From Amyelois transitella (Eukaryota > Arthropoda > Insecta > Lepidoptera > Pyralidae), in assembly GCF_032362555.1 (NCBI RefSeq), contig NC_083505.1, positions 1,975,501-2,039,500 on the forward strand: 64,000 nt of DNA. Reading direction: 5' to 3'. Of this stretch, positions 57,801-64,000 are shown piece by piece. How positions within the stretch are numbered: position 1 is the first letter of the stretch; each line of letters begins with the position of its first letter. The notes under the pieces are model-generated. The model was not told the origin of the DNA, did not search any database, and worked only from the letters and a program-made list of their open reading frames with translations. Made by a program: the position numbers and the translations under genes.

Positions 57801-60800
57801 TCACTCATTATGTCAAAAGAAGCCCTATTGGGTTTATTCCAGAAGTTAAAATGTTTCTGAGTTGCGTCACATTATCTCGAGATTATTATAATCAGCGCGG
57901 ATAAGTTTCAGTCGTTTGGTAAATTCTCAGCGTGACGGCGTCGCGTAACATGTAATCACAGTTCACTGTCAAACAACGTGATTGTTACATATGTAATTTC
58001 AGAGAGTCGGTGTCTGAAAATTAAATATAAAAAACAAGCTGTGCCCGCGACTTCGTCCGCGCGGAATAGTTATTTTGAGCATCATTGAAGTCCTCAAGGA
58101 GGAATAACTTTCCCCGTTTTTTTACACATTCTCCATTATTTCTTAGCTTCTAATAGTTGTAGCGTGATGTTAAATAGCCTTCCTCGATAAATGGTTTATT
58201 CAACACAAAAATAATTTTTCAATTCGAACCAGGAGTTCCTGAGATTAGCGCGTTCAAACAAACAAGATGTTGAGATTCAATAAAGGCAGTCACACAAAGT
58301 AGTAAACAATGTAAGACTAGAGGTTGCTCGCGTCAAACGAAAATTCCCAATAATTCCCGTTCGCGCGGCTATTTTGGGAAATTCTCTCTTAGTGCATCCC
58401 TTAACCACATAAGGAACTTATATGGCAAATTATAGGTCTCAGACTCTGCCATTTTGGCTTTGCGCTGTCTGTCAGTCAGTCTCTAACAGAAGAGTTTTAT
58501 ATACTCGTATATATTGATAAGGAACATGGAATATACATACTTAAATTGAACAAAATCGATCATAAAATAATCATTAGGTATATTTTGAAGAACATTAATT
58601 GTTCAGAATTTGAAATGCTACTAACTGAAATGTCCTTTGATTTTATTATAATTAGATAACAACGCTGTCGTATACCGATTTGACGTCATTCTTATGTCAA
58701 TCTCTTTGTTACTATGTACCTACAAAAATAATTTAATCATAATTTTGTTTTATTTGTCATTGAGTGTATTATGCTGTCAAATTGCCGAACGTGGCCTATC
58801 AGTCTCTACAAGAGTGTTGGCTCTACCCCGCAAGAGATATAGACGTGTCTATCCTATTTATTTATATATGTACTCTGCTCTAGACTTCGCTCCACGATAG
58901 TTTTCTTAATCGTGCACCAAGCGATTTTGATGATATTTGGCACGGAGACAGACAAAATGTAAACCACAAAACAAAGAACAAGAGTGAATATAAAATTTCA
59001 CGGCCTCTGTGACGCAGTGGGACGGGTTCGAATCCCGGCCAGGGTATGATGGAAAACGAACCTTCTCTGATAGATATTTATCTATATCAGTACTTATTTA
59101 AGCCGATGCGGTTTTGCACGATTAGCATTCACACATTTAAACTTTCTCTTGAAATACACTATCTATAAAAAAAACTGCATCAAAATCCGTTGTGTAGTTT
59201 TAAAGATCTAAATATAAATACAGACATAGGGACATATATGCCGTATGCTTCCCGGCACCAATAAAAAAAAGAGTAGACCGACTCCATCTCGTTCCCATGG
59301 ATGTCGTAAAAGGTGACTACGTGATAGGCTTATTGGGATTCTTGGGATTCTTCTTTTTGGCGATGGGCTAGCAACTTGTCACTAATTGAATCTCAATTCT
59401 ATCATTTAGCCAAACAGCAGAACGTGGCCTATCAGTCTTTTCAAAACTTTTGGCTCTGTCTACCCCGCAAGGGATATAGACGTGATTACATGTATGTATG
59501 TATGTATAGGGACAGACGCGGGAAGCGACTTCGCTAACTGTCTATTAATAGTGTTCTTGAGTTAGTATCTCGTAACACAAGTCTCGAACTTACTCTGAGG
59601 TTAACTCGATCTGTGTAATTTACCCGATATACTACTCTGTCAAGAAAGTAGCAGGAAAAGATCAATAATACACAAACTGTTTGTTATTCATCCAAATTTA
59701 TTTTATCACCTTCAAAATATGCTCCTTTAGAAACGATACACTTACGCCAACGAATAATCCAATCATCAAAACATTTTTTAAACGCTGTTTCCGGAATTGA
59801 GGTCAGTTCTCGCCGCGAATTCTCTTTTATGTCTTCTACCGATTGAAAACGGGTGCCACGAAGTGGTAATTTGAGTTTAGGAAAAAGAAAAAAGTCGGCT
59901 GGAGCCATATCTGGTGAATATGGTGGTTGCTCGATGGTATTTGTTGAGTGTTTGGTTAAAAATTCGTTCACAATGATGGCCTTGTGCGAAGGTGCATTAT
60001 CATGGTGCAAAATCCAAGAATTTTCTTTCCACAAATCTGGCCTTTTTCGTCGGATTTGCTCTCTTAAACGCCGCATAACACTCAAATAATATTCCTTATT
60101 TACCGTTTGACCTTCCGGCAAGAATTCCGAGTGCACAACACCGCGATAGTCAAAGAAAACAGTCAACATGACTTTGACTTTTGAACGACTTTGGCGTGGT
60201 TTTTTCGGTTTCGGTTCAGTTGGAAGGCGCCACTCCGAAGCTTGTTGACTAGTTTGCATGTCAAACTCGTAAACCCACGTCTCTTCACCAGTAACAATGC
60301 GTTTCATGAATGTTGGGTCGGAATTGACTCGTTCTAGCATGTCCTCAGCGACTCTCATGCGATTGAGTTTTTGAAAAAAATTCAGGTCTTTTGGGACTAG
60401 CCGAGCGGCAACATGTTTCATACCCAAATTATTAGTTAAAATGGTACGGATCGACTCGTGAGATACAGAAAGTTCGGTGGCTATCTCTCTCAAAGTTGAA
60501 TGAGGATTTTCAGTCACTATTTCCTTCACTTTTGCGATGTTAACTTCAGTTGCAGATGTTGATGGCCTACCAGAGCGAGGCAAATCTTCCATCACATCTC
60601 GACCGCTTTTGAACGCTTTGTACCACTCATAAGCACGAGTTTTTGATAAAGTCGATTCACCGTAAGCCTTCTGTAACATTTTCAGTGACTCCGAACACGA
60701 TATTCCATTGGCAATGCAAAATTTAAGACAAACTCTTTGTTCGATGTTTTTATCCATTATGAAATTAGCAATACACACTAGATATGATATAACTAAAAAT

Positions 60801-60915
60801 AGCACTGTATTTAATGTAAACAACAGATGTGCCAATCTAACAACAACAAAAAAAAACAAAAATTTGAATTTGGAACCATAAATAAATAATCCATTCCCGA
60901 TACTTTTCTGACTGA

Positions 60916-60969
<54 letters not shown>

Positions 60970-63757
60970 TTTGCCCCTACGGGAGAGAAGTACAGTCAAA
61001 ATGTATGCACTTTAGGTAATTCAATAAATGACACGGAATTGAGCAATCTCGTCACGGTGTGATTTGAAAGTCCTTCATAAATCAATATTAAATCAATTCT
61101 TGATGATGACTCGTTTATACAGCATATTGTTAATTGTGATCAGTTGTGCAGAACGTCCTACAGCTTTGCAGGTTATTATTACGAATGTCGTAGAGGTCAA
61201 ATTTGATTGTCTCGATTGCATTCAATTACAGTGGTGGGTAATGGCATGTTCACACTGAAATAGCAGTACGAGTATGTATTTTTTTATTACATAAGACAGC
61301 TGAAAATGCTTAAGGTGATGTAGATGTTTTTCGAAATATTTATGTTTTGAAAACCTTTTTTTATTATGTTGCAATTCTGTCACAAAAATATTTTCGTTAA
61401 TTTTATAAAAATATGGGATATTTTGACTTATTTGTCATAATAAATTTGCTGATAAATAAGACGCTTGGTCTGATATGGCAACATTACAAATTATTGACAG
61501 AGACAGAATAAGAAACATGTTAATAATTTTAATAGTATTTAAGAAATTTAAATAAATAAGTGAATTAAATTTTATTTTTGACCTGTCAGTTTTACAGTAA
61601 AACTTTTTTATTTATCGAGTAGACGATATATGTATTAATATTACATATTATCTATACTATTATAATTAGTTTATATATCTAGTAGTAGTATTTAAGTGCC
61701 CGAAAAGGAGTGAAAATAAAACAATGTTTATACTTTTTCCATTATTATATATTTCGTTTATAATAACGGACTTATGTAATCATTGACTTTTGCCGTCACA
61801 ATTACTGTGTCCTAGTGCGCCGGGCATTAAATTCATAACAGTGCAGTGAACGCGCATCTTTACAACGGCTGATTGCGCCCGATTCGCATATTAAGTTTGC
61901 TGGTTGCGTACATTAACATTATTACGCCTTGCCGCTGAAAGAAAACTGTTTCTTTTTTTTTTTGTTTCGAGAAAGTTCTAATTATTTTCAACGCACGTTC
62001 ACGTAGGACCTAATTTTATACATACATACATACATATCATCACGTCTATATCCCTTACGGGGTAGACAGAGCCAACAGTCTTGAAATGACTGAAAGGCCA
62101 CGTTCAGCTATTTGGCTTAATGATAGAATTGAGATTCAAATAGTGACAGGTTGCTAGCCTGTCGCCTAAAAAAGAATCCCAAGTTTGTAAGCCTATCCCT
62201 TAGTCGCCTTTTACGACATCCATGGGAAAGAGATGAAGTGGTCCTATTCTTCTTTTTATTGGTGCCGGGAACCACACGGCACCTAATTTTATTTTATCTT
62301 TAAATGTCCTGAGTTTTACACTAACACTCGCTTCACCTTTCACTTTTCCAACGGTCAGGGAAAACATCGTGAGGAAACCTGCACATTCAGTCAACTGGAT
62401 ATGTAACCATGATCGATCCAATACGGGTTAGGTTCCCATGCAAAGGTTGTGAAGGTTAGACGGGAGTCGCTTCGCATAAAAACCTGACTCTTTCAAACCA
62501 GGATCCATGGTCAAAGGCTTTCCACGGGCTCCTCTCCAGAGTGATGAGAGGATGCATCTGGGACTTAACTTGCTAGGAGGCAGACTTGTTTCACTTTTCA
62601 AAACATTGTAGGGTTGGGGGCTTTGTAAAATTTACGACTCCTAGACTATTTACTTAAGTTCTTATTATTCCTATAGTATTTCATTTTATATACATACATA
62701 CATATAATCACGTCTATATACCTTGCGGGGTAGACAGAGCCAACAGTCTTGTAAAGACTGATAGGCTACGTTCAGCTATTTGGCTTTCAGATAGAATTCA
62801 TTTTCATGGAATTTTTTTTTGTTTATTATTTTTTTTTTATTGTTTTATTTAAAATATTTATTTTGCTCTTCTAAAAATAAATTATAATTTTTTTTAAATT
62901 AAATATATTGATAGGTATTATTGTTTCATGAAAACTAATTATGAATCGGTAAACACCGTTAACAATGTGATTATTATTTTATCACGGCCTCTATTTGTAA
63001 GTGCGCCCTTGAGATTGAGACAGCACACGTGACAATTCCACTAGAAAATAACAATGGACATAGCAATTATAGTTATTACTTGATGACCACTATTTCCCTC
63101 TAATAGTTATTTAAATTTTTTCACAAGTACTTCTTGTTACCCGGCATAACTCTTAGTGCGGAGTGAGTTTCATGTAATAGTGGAATCACTTTTAAAACGT
63201 GAACGTGGCATATCAGTATTTTCAAGACTGCTGGCTCTGTCTACCCCGCAAGGGATATAGACGTGATTATGTGTATGTATGTATGTGTAATTTTAAATCT
63301 GATATAATTTTTATAGAAGCCATATTGGTTAAGGGAAAAGTTTCTACTTGTGCCATGTGGTTCTTTTTTTTGTTGGTGCCGCAACCTAAAAAAAAATAGG
63401 ACCAAACCATTTCTCTCCCATGGATGTCGTAAAAGGCGACTAATGGATGGGTTTATTGTAACTTGGGATTTACCTTTTAAGCGATGGGCTAGCAACCTAT
63501 TTGAATCTCAATTCTTTTATTAAGCCAAACAGCAGCAGCAATACGAATATTACAATTTTTGATGTTATATAATAAAAAATGTTTGTTTCCAGCATTCCGT
63601 ATCTGCGCGCATACACTAGTAGCTATTAACGTGATCTGCTCCGACCGTCTCACTCCAGAAGACTGCTCCAGACTGCACAGGGTGACAGAACTATCTAGAA
63701 CGTTGAACATCCAGGTTGCCGCAATGGGAGAGTTTTGGTCGTGGGACAATATAGAAT
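45900..63757 (+). CDS. EEPD1: EEPD1-like protein: two HhH domains plus EEP nuclease fold (5' part, five coding exons, runs off the window)
   Basis: Coding exons: 45900-46209, 48244-48892, 50338-50487, 54142-54278, 63593-63757 (1411 nt, 470 residues). The last exon ends in phase 1 at a GT donor, so the gene continues past 64000. The N-terminus MGQIPSSSS fits a Gly2 myristoylation signal, as in vertebrate EEPD1. The first helix-hairpin-helix is at about 58-115 (NVNTATEEQLMTLPAV), the second at about 143-200. The EEP (DNase I/APE1-like) fold opens at about 288 with RIASWNLHQ and NPGVREVVCLTILEN. Asn294 of the WN motif is kept, but the metal-binding Glu expected after IQ is Asp328, and the Asp expected in the GDF motif is Glu462. 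Vertebrate EEPD1 is a 5' endonuclease acting at stalled replication forks and is also linked to sterol handling at the plasma membrane. Activity here is doubtful. Exon 4 starts at the last unit of a seven-copy repeat. Confidence 0.88.
47243..47499 (-). repeat. S1 SINE-like repeat, full length, in EEPD1 intron 1
   Basis: Complete from ATATGGTCACGTTTATATCC to CACACGGCC. Confidence 0.9.
47870..47917. repeat. 17-bp perfect inverted repeat in EEPD1 intron 1
   Basis: TAGCTTAATTAAGTGGA (47870-47886) and its exact complement (47901-47917) are separated by 14 nt. Confidence 0.93.
49905..50148 (+). repeat. S1 SINE-like repeat, diverged, in EEPD1 intron 2
   Basis: Damaged head (GTTGATCCCGGC); recognisable body and tail. 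Confidence 0.85.
50512..50766 (+). repeat. RTE-type repeat, GCTGTGCCCGCGACTTC subfamily
   Basis: Shares CCTCGATAAATGGTCTATTC and GAGATTAGCGCGT with the copies at 57434 and 58036, all in EEPD1 introns and in the same orientation. Confidence 0.83.
50790..50945 (+). repeat. Jockey-like LINE 3' UTR fragment in EEPD1 intron 3
   Basis: GACGCTTTGGAAGCGGCAGT with downstream homology to 31195-31385. Confidence 0.76.
51019..51243 (+). repeat. S1 SINE-like repeat, near full length
   Basis: Intact head; body with a deletion before the tail. Confidence 0.87.
51325..51620 (+). repeat. GGGTTCCATACCTCAAAAGG-type interspersed repeat
   Basis: Starts TAGGGTTCCATACCTCAAAA and reaches CGGGACCCTATCACTAAG and CTGTCCGTCCGTCTGTC, a layout common in arthropod genomes. 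Confidence 0.7.
51725..52264. repeat. Inverted pair of S1 copies
   Basis: A minus copy at 51725-51982 and a plus copy at 52030-52264 have their heads 47 bp apart, so a transcript could fold into a ~230-bp imperfect hairpin. Confidence 0.88.
52551..52812 (+). repeat. S1 SINE-like repeat, full length, well preserved
   Basis: The best consensus-like copy for the head, body and terminal hairpin. Confidence 0.93.
52926..53130 (-). mobile_element. LINE-B 3' end, decayed copy
   Basis: The (CATA)n tail and ~180 bp of LINE-B C-terminal coding sequence carry small indels. One arm of the terminal hairpin has a base change. Confidence 0.8.
53316..53368 (-). repeat. S1 head fragment
   Basis: TGGAGTGGTCCTATTATTTT to CACACGGCA only. 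Confidence 0.75.
53637..54165 (+). repeat. Tandem array of the EEPD1 exon 4 acceptor, seven units
   Basis: Period 73-80 bp. Each unit holds TTATCAATAAATTAATTCAA, then a 3' splice site and the first ~20 bp of exon 4 (GGAGAAACTGGGCTTCAT). The seventh unit (from 54102) is the real acceptor and exon. Units 3, 5 and 7 read CTTAGGG; units 1, 2, 4 and 6 read CTTAAGG. Confidence 0.95.
54306..54583 (-). repeat. Two S1 3' halves in tandem, 28 bp after EEPD1 exon 4
   Basis: 54306-54435 and 54464-54583 repeat a ~150-bp block including TTACTCGNATAAACTAGATTTTACA, so the pair looks like a local duplication. Confidence 0.82.
54897..55134 (-). repeat. S1 SINE-like repeat, near full length
   Basis: Complete apart from small deletions before the head. 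Confidence 0.88.
55440..55998 (+). repeat. Cluster of three S1 copies
   Basis: Decayed copies at 55440-55594 and 55641-55714, and a better 5'-truncated copy at 55820-55998. Confidence 0.8.
56113..56245 (-). repeat. S1 3' half
   Basis: Tail, hairpin and part of the body with deletions. Confidence 0.78.
56606..56677 (+). mobile_element. 48-bp S1 stub inserted in an RTE-type repeat, with target duplication
   Basis: The 12-bp duplication TAGAGGCCGCCC (56606-56617 and 56666-56677) brackets 48 bp holding only the terminal hairpin, the ACGTGA element and (TATG)n. This is an extremely 5'-truncated retroposition event. Confidence 0.93.
56666..56874 (+). repeat. RTE-type 3' end repeat carrying the S1 stub
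   Basis: Its first bases TAGAGGCCGCCC were duplicated by the S1 insertion. Confidence 0.87.
56878..57075 (+). repeat. tRNA-type SINE (second family), near complete
   Basis: GCCGGCCAGGGCATGATG, then TGTTTATCTATATAATAATT, then a conserved end GTCTCGAACTTACTTCGAGG CTAACTCAATCTG. Tail-only copies lie at 2915-2955, 30580-30650 and 59541-59632. A head with Pol III A and B boxes (GACGCAGTGGG, GGTTCGAATCC) is at 58990-59105, and an A-box-like head at 53185-53215. Confidence 0.7.
57434..57715 (+). repeat. RTE-type repeat, GCTGTGCCCGCGACTTC subfamily
   Basis: Full unit with a (CAAA)n and CTTTATACTATTAGTA end. Confidence 0.83.
58036..58265 (+). repeat. RTE-type repeat, GCTGTGCCCGCGACTTC subfamily
   Basis: Ends at the CAAACAAAC block; terminal segment lost. 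Confidence 0.8.
58785..58850 (+). repeat. S1 3' stub
   Basis: GAACGTGGCCTATCAGTCTC to ATATAGACGTG. Confidence 0.75.
58990..59105 (+). repeat. tRNA-derived SINE head with A and B boxes
   Basis: GGCCTCTGTGACGCAGTGGG and GGTTCGAATCC are Pol III promoter boxes. No cloverleaf closes, so it is not a tRNA gene. Confidence 0.7.
59238..59507 (+). repeat. S1 SINE-like repeat, full length
   Basis: Head TGCCGTATGCTTCCCGGCA through (TATG)n. Confidence 0.9.
59635..60918 (-). mobile_element. Mariner element with near-complete ends and an intact transposase ORF
   Basis: About 1.28 kb, normal size for mariner. The left end TCTGTCAAGAAAGTAGC and the reverse complement of the right end, TCAGTCAGAAAAGTATC, match at 17 of 22 positions over the terminal repeat. 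TA dinucleotides lie at both ends. The left end sits in the tail of a tRNA-type SINE copy (59541-59632); the right end runs into a (TA)n microsatellite. It lies in intron 4 of the EEPD1-like gene, antisense to it. Confidence 0.9.
59684..60757 (-). CDS. Mariner transposase, full-length ORF with an altered catalytic triad
   Basis: The frame is open for 357 residues from MDKNIEQR; 34 more codons are open upstream, but this Met fits the family start. Order: paired-type helix-turn-helix DNA-binding region (residues 1-110), linker motif LVPKDL (120-125, equivalent to WVPHEL), then the catalytic core. HHDNAPSH gives D253 and APAD gives D288, with 34 residues between, the mariner D34D spacing. The first catalytic Asp, normally in TGDE, is E158 here (TGEETW; codon GAA). 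The family cuts and pastes at TA. With Glu at the first metal-binding position, this copy is predicted to be inactive or impaired despite its undamaged frame. Confidence 0.9.
   Translation of the reverse strand: MDKNIEQRVCLKFCIANGISCSESLKMLQKAYGESTLSKTRAYEWYKAFKSGRDVMEDLPRSGRPSTSATEVNIAKVKEIVTENPHSTLREIATELSVSHESIRTILTNNLGMKHVAARLVPKDLNFFQKLNRMRVAEDMLERVNSDPTFMKRIVTGEETWVYEFDMQTSQQASEWRLPTEPKPKKPRQSRSKVKVMLTVFFDYRGVVHSEFLPEGQTVNKEYYLSVMRRLREQIRRKRPDLWKENSWILHHDNAPSHKAIIVNEFLTKHSTNTIEQPPYSPDMAPADFFLFPKLKLPLRGTRFQSVEDIKENSRRELTSIPETAFKKCFDDWIIRWRKCIVSKGAYFEGDKINLDE
60918..60964. repeat. (TA)n microsatellite
   Basis: An uninterrupted run of TA directly abuts the right terminal repeat of the mariner element. 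It may have expanded from the TA target site or have been the target itself. Confidence 0.95.
62018..62282 (-). repeat. S1 SINE-like repeat, full length
   Basis: Well preserved, with a four-unit CATA tail. Confidence 0.92.
62330..62600 (+). repeat. LINE 3' end-type repeat, copy 2
   Basis: Contains GGAAAACATCGTGAGGAAAC, a phrase common in lepidopteran LINE ends, and GGGCTCCTCTCCAGAG. Confidence 0.75.
62689..62795 (-). repeat. S1 3' part
   Basis: Tail, hairpin and ~70 bp of body. Confidence 0.82.
63201..63535 (+). repeat. Two S1 fragments just upstream of EEPD1 exon 5
   Basis: A 3' stub (63201-63288) and a head/body piece without its 3' end (63347-63535), which stops 57 bp before the exon. 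Confidence 0.82.
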
Positions 63758-64000
63758 GTGAGTAAATGCATTTTAACACCAGACGGAGAGAGAGGGGTGA
63801 TTATAAGTTTGACGTGTCCGTCTGTTTGTCTGTGTCATTATAGGTCGCAAACGGATGAAGCGATTTCAACTTATTTTTTTTTTATTAAAGGTGATTTACT
63901 TGCGAGTGTTCTTAGATGGTTGAAAGGAAATGATGAATAATTGTGAAGATGCTTTGGTAATGTCACACGTGTTACGTCATATATTTTTTTTTATAAATTG

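Noticed and set aside
58990..59060. Possible tRNA gene from A and B boxes
   Set aside because: No cloverleaf; the sequence continues into a SINE body.
60811..60999. 62-codon frame with YIYIYI run
   Set aside because: Translation of the (TA)n microsatellite.
1..64000. Endogenous viral or bacterial genes
   Set aside because: No frame with viral or bacterial protein features was seen; reverse transcriptase traces are all of non-LTR type.

Overview
The window is nuclear DNA of an insect, almost certainly a moth or butterfly (Lepidoptera). It is AT-rich, with three conserved animal genes split by introns. It is packed with repeat types known to be common in lepidopteran genomes: RTE-like LINE 3' ends, TATG-tailed short retroposons, hAT and mariner transposons and MITEs. 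No bacterial or viral gene organisation is seen.

Layout: 1-9865 is intergenic and repeat-rich, with one tRNA-Ile(AAU) at 6416-6489. 9866-28785 (minus) is a complete CC2D1/Lgd gene: 14 coding exons, 792 residues, four DM14 domains and a C2 domain, an ESCRT-III and Notch-trafficking regulator. A 724-bp gap separates it head-to-head from 29510-38113 (plus), a complete cytoplasmic dynein light intermediate chain gene (8 coding exons, 460 residues). 38114-45899 is the Dlic 3' flank and intergenic DNA. 45900-63757 and beyond (plus) is the 5' part of an EEPD1-like gene: two helix-hairpin-helix domains and the first part of an endonuclease/exonuclease/phosphatase fold. It runs off the window. The splice phases of all three models close without a frameshift.

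The three genes do not form a pathway. The mobile DNA between and inside them gives the window its character. About 45 full or partial copies of one ~260-bp TATG-tailed SINE-like family are visible. Its last ~45 bp copies the 3' end of an RTE-like LINE also present here, including a small hairpin with a compensatory base-pair change and the LINE stop codon. Several insertions are resolved to the base by target-site duplications: hAT in a jockey-like LINE, LINE in LINE, a MULE-like element, a hAT-type MITE and a 48-bp SINE stub.

The most unusual feature is that all three genes carry local duplications of exon fragments, most of them with an exon edge and flanking intron. These are five copies of Dlic exon 5 with its donor, nine copies of the Dlic C-terminal codons and stop, seven copies of the EEPD1 exon 4 acceptor, a second copy of the Lgd exon 13 acceptor, and a stray piece of Lgd exon 5. 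The EEPD1-like protein and the intact mariner transposase also both have substitutions at residues expected to be catalytic.

All calls come from reading the sequence and recalled family knowledge; no search was run.
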